Assembly: GCA_964369385.1 (NCBI GenBank)
Contig: CAYJEY010000017.1
Location: forward strand, 1-51,529
Direction of reading: 5' to 3'
Source of the DNA: CALVGQ01 sp964369385
Lineage (GTDB): Bacteria; Bacillota_I; Bacilli_A; Erysipelotrichales; Erysipelotrichaceae
Length of the DNA stretch: 51,529 bases
Below are positions 17,008 through 25,078 of the stretch, one piece after another (position 1 is the stretch's first letter; every line of letters begins with the position of its first letter). The notes under the pieces are model-generated. The model saw only the letters and a list, made by a program, of their open reading frames with translations. It was not told where the DNA came from and ran no database searches. The translations under genes were made by a program, and so were the position numbers.

Positions 17008-17760
17008 TTAAACGCGTCCTGCGTATTTTTCTTTTAACACCTTATTAAATTCTTTTGATTCTTCGTCTATTTCTTCACGATATACCGGTAATTCTATTCC
17101 TTTTTCTACTAAAAACGAACATGTTTGCGTCGCGATTGTTTGGGCAATAAATGCCCCTGTAATTGAAGATACTGAACATATTTTTTCAGGTCCGCCCGTT
17201 TCAATAAGTGCATCTCCTCTTGGTCCACAGTTATCAATCATCACATCTCCTAATTGATATAGTTTTTTTCCACTTGGATGTCTTGAATCTTCAGCATTTG
17301 TATGTTGCCAACTAGTAACGACAATGACTTTGTGACCACGCTCTTTGGCATGAATCGCAATATCAATTACAACTCCATTGATTCCTGAATTAGAAATGAC
17401 AATGAAAGCATCGTTTTCTCTAATATCGTACATATCTAATAATTGATCTGCAATCCCTGGTCTACGCTCAAAATAATTTGTGTTATCTTTGAATTCTTCT
17501 AATGTAAATTTTCCATTAAACACAAAATCTGCCATATCCATTGTGTGAATTGGTGCAAGACTACCTATGCGATTTTGCATTTCTAAACCAAAACCAATTG
17601 AGTGTCCTGATCCAAATACATGTATAACACCCTCTTTTTCAATTGCATCTGCGCAAATTTTTGCCGCTGCTTCAATATTTGCTTCTTCTTTTTCTACTAC
17701 TACATCAACTAAATCCATCAGTTGATCAAAGAATAAATCCATAGTAATGTTATTTGACAT
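17008..17760 (-). CDS. SIS-domain sugar-phosphate isomerase-like protein, second of three
   Basis: The 250-residue product shares blocks with its neighbour: VFGSGHSIGFGLEMQNRIG, AFIVISNSGINGVVIDIAI, VIVVTSW, SRHPSGKKLYQLGDV, GPRGDALIETGG. Ser motifs are intact. The start at 17760 follows AAGGGGGAAA; an in-frame ATG nine codons upstream lies within that ribosome-binding region and is rejected. It begins 14 bases after the first SIS gene. The three genes are paralogs in tandem, so they may form a hetero-oligomer or act in sequence on related substrates. Confidence 0.87.
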   Translation of the reverse strand: MSNNITMDLFFDQLMDLVDVVVEKEEANIEAAAKICADAIEKEGVIHVFGSGHSIGFGLEMQNRIGSLAPIHTMDMADFVFNGKFTLEEFKDNTNYFERRPGIADQLLDMYDIRENDAFIVISNSGINGVVIDIAIHAKERGHKVIVVTSWQHTNAEDSRHPSGKKLYQLGDVMIDNCGPRGDALIETGGPEKICSVSSITGAFIAQTIATQTCSFLVEKGIELPVYREEIDEESKEFNKVLKEKYAGRV

Positions 17761-17774
17761 ATTGAATTTCCCCC

Positions 17775-18506
17775 TTACGAATTCCAACGACCAAGATATT
17801 GGTCAGATAGCGCTCTGTTGTGTACATCTGCCCCTTTGGTATTTGCACTTAATAGTACTGGGCAAGATTTATCTTGAGATTTTAAATAATTGTATGTTTC
17901 AGCAGTCAACATCTGTGCAATCACATTTCCTGAGATTGTAGAAATTTGTCCTAGTTGAATCCCATTATCACATGTAAGCAACACATCGTTGTATGGAGCA
18001 CATGTATCAATAACTAAGTCAGCAATTTCAACGATATTTTGTTTCCCCTCATTTTTACCAACACTATATTTTGAAACAACAGCAATCACTTGATGTCCTT
18101 CTTGCTTTGCCTTAAGTGCTGTCTTTACAATAAGTGGTTCACATCCAGTATGACTCACTAATACAAACATATCTGTTGATTCTATGTTATAAGTTTCCCA
18201 GAACATATCCACAAGGTCAGTACGCTCATTTACTGCTTCATCTCGTAACTCGTTTGTCGTGATAAACCCTCGGAGTGCTAAGTCCTTGATATTAAATTGA
18301 TGAAATGGCATCAAGCCACCTGCGCGATAACCTAGTTCCATTGAAAAAGCTAATCCATGGTTGATCCCAAACAATTGCACAACTCCGTTATTTTCCATGC
18401 AATCTCCCATCATTTTCGCAGCTTTTATGATTTCTCCTCTTTGATCTTCTTTTGTCTTAGCCAATTCATGTTTAACTTTTTCAAAATACTCTTTAATCGT
18501 AATCAT
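17775..18506 (-). CDS. Divergent SIS-domain protein, first of three
   Basis: This 243-residue SIS protein leads the operon. Its phosphate-loop block reads VQLFGINHGLAFSMELGYRAGG and its sugar loop reads MFVLVSHTGCEPLIVKTAL, so the two Ser-containing motifs of its paralogs (GTGHS, SNSG) have become GINHG and SHTG. The HPSGKKLY block is replaced by NEGKQNIVEIADLVIDTCAP. It keeps the overall fold and GISTISG-like end (GQISTISGNVIAQML). It may therefore bind a different ligand or act as a non-catalytic subunit. The gene is divergent from the PTS EIIA gene across a 170-bp region full of AT palindromes. Confidence 0.8.
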   Translation of the reverse strand: MITIKEYFEKVKHELAKTKEDQRGEIIKAAKMMGDCMENNGVVQLFGINHGLAFSMELGYRAGGLMPFHQFNIKDLALRGFITTNELRDEAVNERTDLVDMFWETYNIESTDMFVLVSHTGCEPLIVKTALKAKQEGHQVIAVVSKYSVGKNEGKQNIVEIADLVIDTCAPYNDVLLTCDNGIQLGQISTISGNVIAQMLTAETYNYLKSQDKSCPVLLSANTKGADVHNRALSDQYLGRWNS

Positions 18507-18540
18507 TTCAATCTCCTTTTCTTATCCTTCTTCTTATTTT

Positions 18541-18568
18541 ATTATACATTGTTTACATATGAAATCAA
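18541..18568 (-). promoter_or_regulatory. Promoter of the SIS operon
   Basis: On the minus strand there is TTGATT (18563-18568), a 16-base spacer and TATAAT (18541-18546). An AATATACA sequence (18572-18579) sits just upstream of the -35 and is a candidate operator half. Confidence 0.6.
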
Positions 18569-18621
18569 TACAATATACAATAAAACATATTTTGAGTTCG
18601 CATAACATACATTTTTTTGGA

Positions 18622-18662
18622 TATTGTATACAAAATATTTCTATTCTATGGTAAGATAGGAA
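18622..18662 (+). promoter_or_regulatory. EIIA promoter region with GTATAC palindrome
   Basis: TTGTATACAA, a perfect 10-bp palindrome, lies around 18626-18635, in the position of a -35 for a -10 at TAAGAT (about 18652-18657). Its place on the promoter fits repressor control of the PTS EIIA-hydrolase operon. Confidence 0.45.
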
Positions 18663-18676
18663 AAAGGAGATGAATT

Positions 18677-19084
18677 ATGAGAGGAATATTATTAGTTAGT
18701 CATGGGCTATATGCTCAAGAATTTAAAGGATCTTTACAAATGATCGCTGGAGAAAACGAGCATGTTTATACAGCTTGTCTAGAATCACAAGATGGACCTG
18801 AGAGCTTTAAAGAAAAGTTAGCTACCCTAGACGCAAGCTTAGCTAAATATGAGGAAGTTTTAGTGTTTTCTGACTTATTTGGTGGATCACCTGGAAATAC
18901 TGCATTTCAGCATTATTTTTCAGATTCTCGCGTTCAATTTATTGCTGGAATGAATTTTCCAATGGTATTAAGCGCAATTCTAAATGAAAATGCAACAGTA
19001 AGTGAGTTAGTTGACATGGGAAAAGAAGGTATTGTAGATGTTAGATCGTTTATGATGGCTTCAATGTCAGATGATGAAGATTAA
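18677..19084 (+). CDS. PTS mannose-family EIIA component
   Basis: The 135-residue product is a mannose-type IIA: MRGILLVSHGLYAQEFKGS with phosphoryl-accepting His9, then VLVFSDLFGGSPGNTA and GMNFPMVL. It passes phosphate from HPr to the EIIB at 27296. It follows AAAAAGGAGATG. Its 3' end overlaps the serine-hydrolase gene by 14 bases, so the two are coupled. The EIIB and EIIC-EIID genes are 9 and 4 kb away on the other strand, an unusual split. Confidence 0.93.
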   Translation: MRGILLVSHGLYAQEFKGSLQMIAGENEHVYTACLESQDGPESFKEKLATLDASLAKYEEVLVFSDLFGGSPGNTAFQHYFSDSRVQFIAGMNFPMVLSAILNENATVSELVDMGKEGIVDVRSFMMASMSDDED

Positions 19085-20129
19085 TCCAAAAGATGAATTA
19101 ATTGAATTCTTAAACCACTGCATTGAGCGAAAAGAAATCGCAGGGACTTCTTGTGCTTTAATTACCCCTTTAGAAACTCAATATTTTGCACTCGGGAATA
19201 AGCAACTCATTCCTTCTAAAGAAGAAAATGATTTAGATACGATCTGGGATGTTGCATCACTTAGTAAAGTGATTGTCACTACTTCATGCATCTTAAAAAT
19301 GATCGAAGCAGATGAAGTAAGTCTAACTACTTCAATTAAATCTATATTACCTGACTTTATTCATTCTTGTGTTACGATAAAACAATGTTTATTGCATACT
19401 ACTGGCTTACCTGCTGATATTGCAAACTATAAACAAATGAGTAAAACTGAAATGATCAATGCTGCATTTAGTACACCACTTTCTCACTCCACTGATAGTC
19501 AAGTAGTATACTCAGATATCAACTACATTCTGCTTGGCAAGGTAATTGAACAAATTCATGGTGATATTGAAGAATATGCAAGTCAAGTCTTGTTTCAACC
19601 TTTGCAAATGAATGAAAGTGGATATAATCCATGTAGTAAAGTGATTAATCGCTGTGCTGCATATGAATACATTGAAAATCGTGGTGGAATTGTGCGCGGT
19701 GTAGTGCACGATGGTAAAGCATTTAAATTATCAGGTGTCTCAGGTCATGCAGGATTATTTTTAACAATTCAAGACTGTGCAAAGTTTGCTTCGGCACTGC
19801 TTTGTGAAGATTTAAGGCTATTTAAACCTGAAACTTATGCACTACTAAAAAAATGCCATACTTCAGATTTAAATGAAAAACGGACATTTGGTTGGGTATT
19901 CAGTGATCCTAAGTACCCATTATCTGATTTAAGTAGCGAATGCACCCTATTTCATACTGGATTTAGTGGTGGGAGTATACTCATTGACTACACAAACAAA
20001 CTCGCTTTTGTTTGTTTATCTAATCGTGTACATCCAAGCAGAGAAGCCAAAGATTTTTTAGTTTCACGAAAAAAAATACATGAACTTGCCTATAAGTGCA
20101 TTAATAAAACGATGAAGATTGGTGATTAA
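19071..20129 (+). CDS. Cytoplasmic serine hydrolase (beta-lactamase/class C fold)
   Basis: The 352-residue product has the penicillin-binding/beta-lactamase fold: VASLSKVIVT (SxxK, Ser63-Lys66), LLHTTGLPADI, VVYSDINYILLGKVIE (YxD where class C enzymes have YxN, Tyr147), GHAGLFLTIQDCAKFA and LFHTGFSGGS (HTG triad). There is no signal peptide, so it acts in the cytoplasm. The start (ATGATG at 19071) lies within the EIIA gene. In Bacillus a related enzyme (AmiE) in the murQ operon removes peptide from MurNAc; here it may act on the imported PTS product. That role is inferred from context and general fold only. Confidence 0.82.
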   Translation: MMKINPKDELIEFLNHCIERKEIAGTSCALITPLETQYFALGNKQLIPSKEENDLDTIWDVASLSKVIVTTSCILKMIEADEVSLTTSIKSILPDFIHSCVTIKQCLLHTTGLPADIANYKQMSKTEMINAAFSTPLSHSTDSQVVYSDINYILLGKVIEQIHGDIEEYASQVLFQPLQMNESGYNPCSKVINRCAAYEYIENRGGIVRGVVHDGKAFKLSGVSGHAGLFLTIQDCAKFASALLCEDLRLFKPETYALLKKCHTSDLNEKRTFGWVFSDPKYPLSDLSSECTLFHTGFSGGSILIDYTNKLAFVCLSNRVHPSREAKDFLVSRKKIHELAYKCINKTMKIGD

Positions 20130-20147
20130 CCAACTCCATCGTTTTTT
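20106..20147 (+). terminator. Terminator overlapping the hydrolase gene end
   Basis: AACGATG pairs with CATCGTT and TTGGT with ACCAA, followed by six T residues. The 5' arm includes the last codons of the hydrolase gene. Confidence 0.8.
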
Positions 20148-20148
20148 C

Positions 20149-21039
20149 CTATTTTATTTTACGGATATGTCCTTTAGATTGTGCAAGTTTTTCTAATGCT
20201 TCTGTCTCATTACATTCAAATAGAATCATTACAATTGCTAATTTCACTTTTCCTTTGGCATCGATGCGAGCTTGTTTTGCAACCTCTTCGCTGCACCCTG
20301 TTGCCTCCATTATGATTCTCTCTGCACGATTCACTAGTTTCACATTGGTTTGCATTACATCGACCATAAGATTTTGATATACTTTACCTACTTGAATCAT
20401 ACTTCCTGTTGAAATCATATTAAGAATCATTTTTTGAGAAGTTCCTGATTTCAAACGTGTTGAACCTGTAAGTATCTCTGGTCCATTGTTTGGCTCAATT
20501 GCTAAATCTGCATAAGATGACATTAAGGAATTTTTATTACATGCAATCGATACTGTTTTACATCCTAATGATTTGGCGTATTCAAACGCACCAATGACAT
20601 AGGGCGTACGACCACTTGCAGCAATTCCAATTACAATATCTTTTTCATTTAAATTAATCTTTTTTAGATCTTCAACACCTGCTTCTGCTTTATCTTCAGC
20701 ACCCTCTGCCGCTTTAATGAAAGCATTATCTCCTCCAGCAATTAGACCTATGACAACATCACTAGAGACACCAAATGTAGGAGGACATTCTACTGAATCA
20801 AGCAATCCTAGTCGACCACTAGTTCCAGCACCAATGTAAACGATTCTACCTCCACTCGCTAAAGCCTCTGCACTCCATGTGATTGCCGTGGCTACTTCAT
20901 TTAATACTTCTTTTACTGCGGCCACAACATTTAAGTCTTCTTCATTCATGATTGTAGCAATTTCAAGTGGTGTCTTCGTATCCAAATCCATTGTATTTGG
21001 ATTTCTTGTCTCAGTTATAAGTTTTTTTAAATCTACCAT
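20149..21039 (-). CDS. murQ: N-acetylmuramic acid 6-phosphate etherase
   Basis: The 296-residue product begins MVDLKKLITETRNPNTMDLD and carries the MurQ blocks ITWSAEALASGGRIVYIGAG, TSGRLGLLDSVECPPTFG (catalytic Glu in ECPPTFG), IAASGRTPYVIGA, EPNNGPEILTGSTRLKSGT and KLVNRAERII. It cleaves the D-lactyl ether of MurNAc-6-P to give GlcNAc-6-P and lactate in peptidoglycan recycling. The start at 21039 follows AAAGGAGGAAA; the longer frame is rejected. It stands alone on the minus strand between a serine hydrolase and a ceramidase-like gene. No MurR or MurP lies nearby, so uptake may use the local mannose-type PTS. Confidence 0.95.
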   Translation of the reverse strand: MVDLKKLITETRNPNTMDLDTKTPLEIATIMNEEDLNVVAAVKEVLNEVATAITWSAEALASGGRIVYIGAGTSGRLGLLDSVECPPTFGVSSDVVIGLIAGGDNAFIKAAEGAEDKAEAGVEDLKKINLNEKDIVIGIAASGRTPYVIGAFEYAKSLGCKTVSIACNKNSLMSSYADLAIEPNNGPEILTGSTRLKSGTSQKMILNMISTGSMIQVGKVYQNLMVDVMQTNVKLVNRAERIIMEATGCSEEVAKQARIDAKGKVKLAIVMILFECNETEALEKLAQSKGHIRKIK

Positions 21040-21059
21040 AATTTCCTCCTTTAAATAAT

Positions 21060-21103
21060 TTGTTAAATATATTATACTATGAATATACAAAATAATATAC
21101 ATT
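21060..21103. promoter_or_regulatory. murQ/ceramidase divergent control region
   Basis: AATATACA occurs twice, at 21082-21089 and 21094-21101, a direct repeat with a 12-base period. On the minus strand a TATAAT -10 for murQ lies just downstream. The same 8-mer is near the SIS and ribokinase promoters. It is a candidate operator. Confidence 0.4.
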
Positions 21104-21125
21104 AAATAATGGAAAGAGGATAAAA

Positions 21126-22289
21126 ATGAAAATAGGAATGACGAAAATTAATATTTCACCAAATTTTGCCATAAAACCTTATGGCTTTATTCAACAAACA
21201 AAAGAATTAACTGATGTTCATGACCCACTATATGCGCGTGTAATTGGTTTCTTTAGTGATGAAAGCATACATATTCACATCAGTTGTGATTTGATTGGCT
21301 TACCACTTACTTTTCAGCAACAGTTAAAAGAAAGGTTTGCAAAAATATTTGGTAGATGTGATTCTTGTACAATTAGCTGCACACATACGCACTATGCTCC
21401 AACACCACACAATAAACAGTATTTAATTAAGCTTGAGCAGCTCTTACTTGATGACATACAAAAACTTCATTATATAGAATCTAGTGTACTTGAGAGTTCC
21501 TACCAATCAATTCTATTTGAAAAAATTGGAACATCACGTATCACAAACCACAAGGCAAATGTCTACTTGAACACCTTTACTATTTATCATCAAGAAGAAG
21601 TGATTGCCTGTTTAATCGTGCACAACTGTCATCCAACAATACTTGATGCCCACACCGATTTCTTTACAAGTGAGTATCCAGGGTATGCCTTGAGTCAATT
21701 AGAAAAAATGTATCCTAATACGTTTTTTAGTTTCATGCAGGGAGCAGCTGGTGACATTAGTACTCGCTTTACACGAAAATCTCAAACTTACGAAGCTGTG
21801 AAGGAATTGGCAATGAATTTAGTTCTTCAAGTAGATGAACTCATAAAAAAACAGGAGCCACGCTCCCCATTAACTCAAATCAATTATCAATCAATTAATT
21901 TAAAGCTAGAACACGACACACAGGCACTCAATTTTGAACTTCCAGAATCATTAAGTGATCGTGAGTTGGAGACAATAGAATACGGTAAGATTATGCGGGA
22001 GCGTTTACTTTCAAAACCACAGAATCTTGTTCAATCGGTTGTGGTATCATCCCTGCGATTCAATCGGTTTACTTTAGTTTTTGCGCCAAATGAGCTCTTT
22101 AGTTCTTACCTAGATGCATTAGATACTCAAACAAGTGCCCTGGCTTGCTACAGTAATGGATACGCACCTTACGTCACGGGCATTCAGGACAACTTCATCA
22201 CATATGAACGCTTTACTGATACGCTCACTACATCATGTAAGCAGCAACTCTTTGAAACACTTCAACAAATATCAAAGGCACTCGATTGA
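21126..22289 (+). CDS. Neutral ceramidase-like amidohydrolase, cytoplasmic
   Basis: The 387-residue product matches the N-terminal catalytic part of neutral/alkaline ceramidases: IGMTKINISPNFAIKPYG, CDLIGLP, ISCTHTHYAPTPH (metal-ligand His), IVHNCHPTILD (second metal His) and FMQGAAGDISTRF, which holds the catalytic Ser in a GDxS context. There is no signal peptide or C-terminal Ig-like domain; eukaryotic and Pseudomonas enzymes are much longer and secreted. Such short cytoplasmic homologs have no firm substrate. Next to murQ it could cleave an N-acyl or peptide amide from an amino sugar. It follows AAAGAGG and ends at a strong terminator. Confidence 0.8.
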   Translation: MKIGMTKINISPNFAIKPYGFIQQTKELTDVHDPLYARVIGFFSDESIHIHISCDLIGLPLTFQQQLKERFAKIFGRCDSCTISCTHTHYAPTPHNKQYLIKLEQLLLDDIQKLHYIESSVLESSYQSILFEKIGTSRITNHKANVYLNTFTIYHQEEVIACLIVHNCHPTILDAHTDFFTSEYPGYALSQLEKMYPNTFFSFMQGAAGDISTRFTRKSQTYEAVKELAMNLVLQVDELIKKQEPRSPLTQINYQSINLKLEHDTQALNFELPESLSDRELETIEYGKIMRERLLSKPQNLVQSVVVSSLRFNRFTLVFAPNELFSSYLDALDTQTSALACYSNGYAPYVTGIQDNFITYERFTDTLTTSCKQQLFETLQQISKALD

Positions 22290-22302
22290 GTGCCTTTATT
22301 TT
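22274..22302 (+). terminator. Terminator of the ceramidase-like gene
   Basis: AAAGGCACTC and GAGTGCCTTT form a perfect 10-bp stem around GATT, followed by ATTTT. The 5' arm contains the end of the gene. It may also stop the convergent EIID transcript. Confidence 0.85.
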
Positions 22303-22304
22303 AA

Positions 22305-23141
22305 TTATACGATTCCAACTATTGATGAAACTAGGGCAGCAATGATAACGAAAACAATCAATCTGTTTGAGTTCATCCATTTTTTACCTAACACCCAATA
22401 GAATAATCCAGCTAATACAGCAGGCATTAATGAAGGCATAATTTGATCAGCATATGCTTGTAAGTTATACATTGCATAGATTGCTTCTCCAGCTTCATCT
22501 ACACCGATTTGGCTTCCTTGAATTGTAGCTAATGGAAAACGCACCATAGATGCAATCATTCCCCCTACCACAACTAACCCAACTACTGAAGCGGCTTCAG
22601 TGAAGGCAGTCATTGTATTTGATAAAGTTGTAACTAATTTGATCCCTTGGTTATACCCAATGTCAAACATTTTAAAACGGAAGAAGAATACGGCCATTAA
22701 CCAAATGAACCACAATACTGTTCCGATAATATTTCCTTCAACTGCCATACTTGCAGCAATTGCTCCAAAGATTGCTCCAGCAACAACACCGAAAATTGTA
22801 TCTCCGATTCCTGCAAATGGACCCATTAAAGCAACTTTGATTGATGATGCAACATCTAGTCCTGCACCAGTATCCGCAGATGCTTCTTCAATCGCAATAT
22901 TCATCCCAAGGATGATGTCTCCCATTTGTGGAGTTGTATTAAAGAATACATTATGAGTTTCAAGTGCTTTTTGGTGTAGCTCTGGACGATCACCATATAA
23001 TTTTTTAATTACAGGTAACATTGAAGTAAGGTATCCCATACCTTGCATACGCTCATAGTTCCACCCAATTTGAGAGTTCCAAATCCAACGTAAATTAATT
23101 CTTCTTAACTCTGCTTTTGTAAATTTACTATTATTCGTCAT
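22305..23141 (-). CDS. PTS mannose-family EIID component
   Basis: The 278-residue membrane protein starts MTNNSKFTKAELRRINLRW and has the family blocks WNYERMQGMGYLTSMLPVIKKLYGD, HNVFFNTTPQMGDIILGMNIAIEE and VALMGPFAGIGDTIFGV, followed by three to four membrane helices. The start at 23141 follows GGAGGTGAC inside the end of the EIIC gene; a GTG three codons upstream sits in that Shine-Dalgarno and is rejected. With EIIC it forms the membrane channel of a mannose-class PTS, a class that takes glucose, mannose, hexosamines and related sugars. Confidence 0.94.
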   Translation of the reverse strand: MTNNSKFTKAELRRINLRWIWNSQIGWNYERMQGMGYLTSMLPVIKKLYGDRPELHQKALETHNVFFNTTPQMGDIILGMNIAIEEASADTGAGLDVASSIKVALMGPFAGIGDTIFGVVAGAIFGAIAASMAVEGNIIGTVLWFIWLMAVFFFRFKMFDIGYNQGIKLVTTLSNTMTAFTEAASVVGLVVVGGMIASMVRFPLATIQGSQIGVDEAGEAIYAMYNLQAYADQIMPSLMPAVLAGLFYWVLGKKWMNSNRLIVFVIIAALVSSIVGIV

Positions 23142-23913
23142 AATCGTCACCTCCGCTCATTACTGGTGTTACATTTTTAGCTAGTGCATTTTGATAAATT
23201 TGGAATGCTAATACGAAACCAATTAACGCGATTCCAAGTGTATTTAATCCTAGATAAGCCGCTAACACGAACCCTAATACTAAGAAATGTGGTTTTTGTC
23301 TTACAGGTAGGTAACGCATTAAGATAGCAAACCCGACACCTGGTAACATTCCCCCAGCAACTCTAAATCCTTCGATAACCCATACAGGTACAGCAGCCAT
23401 GATATCATCAGCAAACCCTTGACCAAGTGCTAAGAACACTAAGATAGGTAATGCACGAGATAACCCCCAAGGAATAACCCCTAATGTATTCATCAATGTG
23501 ATACGTTTTGTATCTCCAACTGCAACAGCTTTATCACAAAGTTGTTGGAATACTGTGTTTGAAGTACGTCCTAAGATATCTAGTAGCGTTAGAAGTGATG
23601 CCACCCCTATCCCAAGTGATGATGCAAAGGCAATCGGATCAACCCCTGTTGTTGCACCTAAAGCAGTAGTAATCATTGCGGCTGATTTAATGTCAAGAAC
23701 TGATGCTCCTCCATAAGTTCCTACACCAAGTTGAGTTAACTGTAATGTTCCACCTACAATTAGCCCATATTCTAAGTTCCCAACTACTACACCCGTAAAT
23801 GCACTCGCAATGATTGCATTACCGAATCCGAAGTTAAATGATAGTGCATCAATTATACTCCAGAAAGCGTAAACAGTAAGAATTAGAATCTGTAACATTG
23901 ATAATTCTTCCAT
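23131..23913 (-). CDS. PTS mannose-family EIIC component
   Basis: The 260-residue membrane protein begins MEELSMLQILILTVYAFWSIIDALSFN and has GGTLQLTQLGVGTYGGASVLDIKSAAMITTAL, typical of the IIC sugar site. Six or more membrane helices follow, then the end KNVTPVMSGGDD. It overlaps EIID by 11 bases. Its promoter carries a cre site and a 20-bp palindrome, so it is likely repressed by CcpA and by a specific regulator. EIIA and EIIB are encoded elsewhere in the window. Confidence 0.94.
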   Translation of the reverse strand: MEELSMLQILILTVYAFWSIIDALSFNFGFGNAIIASAFTGVVVGNLEYGLIVGGTLQLTQLGVGTYGGASVLDIKSAAMITTALGATTGVDPIAFASSLGIGVASLLTLLDILGRTSNTVFQQLCDKAVAVGDTKRITLMNTLGVIPWGLSRALPILVFLALGQGFADDIMAAVPVWVIEGFRVAGGMLPGVGFAILMRYLPVRQKPHFLVLGFVLAAYLGLNTLGIALIGFVLAFQIYQNALAKNVTPVMSGGDDYDE

Positions 23914-23941
23914 AGACTATATCCTCCTCTATATGATTTCA

Positions 23942-23961
23942 TTGTACAATATATTGTACAA
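23942..23961 (-). promoter_or_regulatory. 20-bp perfect palindrome at the EIIC transcription start
   Basis: TTGTACAATATATTGTACAA is its own reverse complement. It lies just downstream of the EIIC -10, about where transcription begins, a classic repressor position. The binding protein is not identified. Confidence 0.6.
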
Positions 23962-23970
23962 GCTAATACC

Positions 23971-23999
23971 ATTGTAATCGATTACATTATTATTGTCAA
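23971..23999 (-). promoter_or_regulatory. EIIC-EIID promoter with overlapping cre site
   Basis: On the minus strand there is a perfect TTGACA (23994-23999), a 17-base spacer and TACAAT (23971-23976). TGTAATCGATTACA at 23973-23986 matches the CcpA consensus TGWAANCGNTNWCA at every position and covers part of the -10 and spacer, so glucose-dependent repression is expected. Confidence 0.8.
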
Positions 24000-24077
24000 T
24001 ACTGTTCCCACATTTTTCACACATTCTCGAACTAAATATTACTTCTTACAATTACTAATCTTTATTCGCAATTAAGT

Positions 24078-24120
24078 AAAAGCACATAATCTCGTGTTTT
24101 AATACAGTTTATGTGCTTTT
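24078..24120 (-). terminator. Terminator of the M28-like operon
   Basis: AAAAGCACATAA (24078-24089) and TTATGTGCTTTT (24109-24120) form a 12-bp stem around a 19-base loop, just after the stop of the M28-like gene. Confidence 0.75.
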
Positions 24121-24128
24121 CGTATATT

Positions 24129-25076
24129 TTATGTTGATTGTAATAAAAAATTGGTAACTTTTTCCACAATGCTAGATAGAACTTTTTCATCGATTTCAAT
24201 ATCTTTGTTGCTAGCAGTGTTTTCCACAATAAAGTCTTCTCCTTGCTTCTTTCCATAGCTTACTACAATAGAACGCTCATAATATTGAGCTGAACTGTAC
24301 TTGATTGCTAAATCATCAAGTTCGCATTGATATAGTTTTTCATCTTCAAATTGCTTAATTAATTGCTCAGCACGATTTTTAGCATTTTTACGATACCCAA
24401 TCCCAACGCGTGCACCACTTCCTAGACAATCTAAAATTATGACAGTTTTATTTTTTAGCGTATTAGGTAATGCTTGTTGAAGCATCTGATCCCCAGTACG
24501 TGACATGCATCCCATATCAGTTAACACAAATGCTACTTTTTTATCATTACCTATTTTCTTCGCCAATAATAAACTTGCAATAACTCCTGATGTATTTCGA
24601 TTAAAATTATATTTATTAGAAATTCCCACTGTCATTATAAAAGTCATAATAAGTGTCGCTATCAATGCTCCCACACGTAAAGTTGAAGCAACTAAATCGG
24701 CTTCAAAGCTCACCAGGGGCATTTGATAAATAATTAGATAAAGGGCAAGTGCACCTCCAAGGAAAAGTGGCGTATATACTGAACCAACACCTTTCACAAA
24801 GGAGCTAGTCCCATGTAATGGATAATATTTTAATGGCTTTCCAACACTTTTTTGTGGTGTATCATAGTGTGCAACTACAATCGTATTTGCATTTTTTAAA
24901 TCTCCTACGAGTAAATTTAATGCCTTTTTCCCCTTTGGGTTTGTCACGGCATTTACTTCAAAACCAAGACTTTGATATTCCTTTGCAATTTCCTGGATAA
25001 ACATATATTTTTGTTTAAAATGAAATCGGACTGGCATCATCACAGCATACTTTAGTATTAATTGTTCAATATTCAT
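24129..25076 (-). CDS. M28 peptidase-like membrane protein, probably degenerate
   Basis: The 315-residue product resembles M28 aminopeptidases at VVAHYDTPQKS (metal His70 and Asp72), but the second metal Asp region reads FNRNTSGVIASLLLAKK (Asn for Asp), and the usual catalytic Glu-Glu after the TD motif is replaced (FVLTDMGCMSRTGDQ). ILDCLGSG (about 214-221) follows. Two membrane helices (about 103-119 and 131-151) are inserted between the first and second blocks. It may be a membrane-bound pseudo-enzyme or use different ligands. It starts two bases after the PH-like membrane gene, so the two are cotranscribed. The role in this sugar cluster is unknown. Confidence 0.65.
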   Translation of the reverse strand: MNIEQLILKYAVMMPVRFHFKQKYMFIQEIAKEYQSLGFEVNAVTNPKGKKALNLLVGDLKNANTIVVAHYDTPQKSVGKPLKYYPLHGTSSFVKGVGSVYTPLFLGGALALYLIIYQMPLVSFEADLVASTLRVGALIATLIMTFIMTVGISNKYNFNRNTSGVIASLLLAKKIGNDKKVAFVLTDMGCMSRTGDQMLQQALPNTLKNKTVIILDCLGSGARVGIGYRKNAKNRAEQLIKQFEDEKLYQCELDDLAIKYSSAQYYERSIVVSYGKKQGEDFIVENTASNKDIEIDEKVLSSIVEKVTNFLLQST

Positions 25077-25078
25077 AA

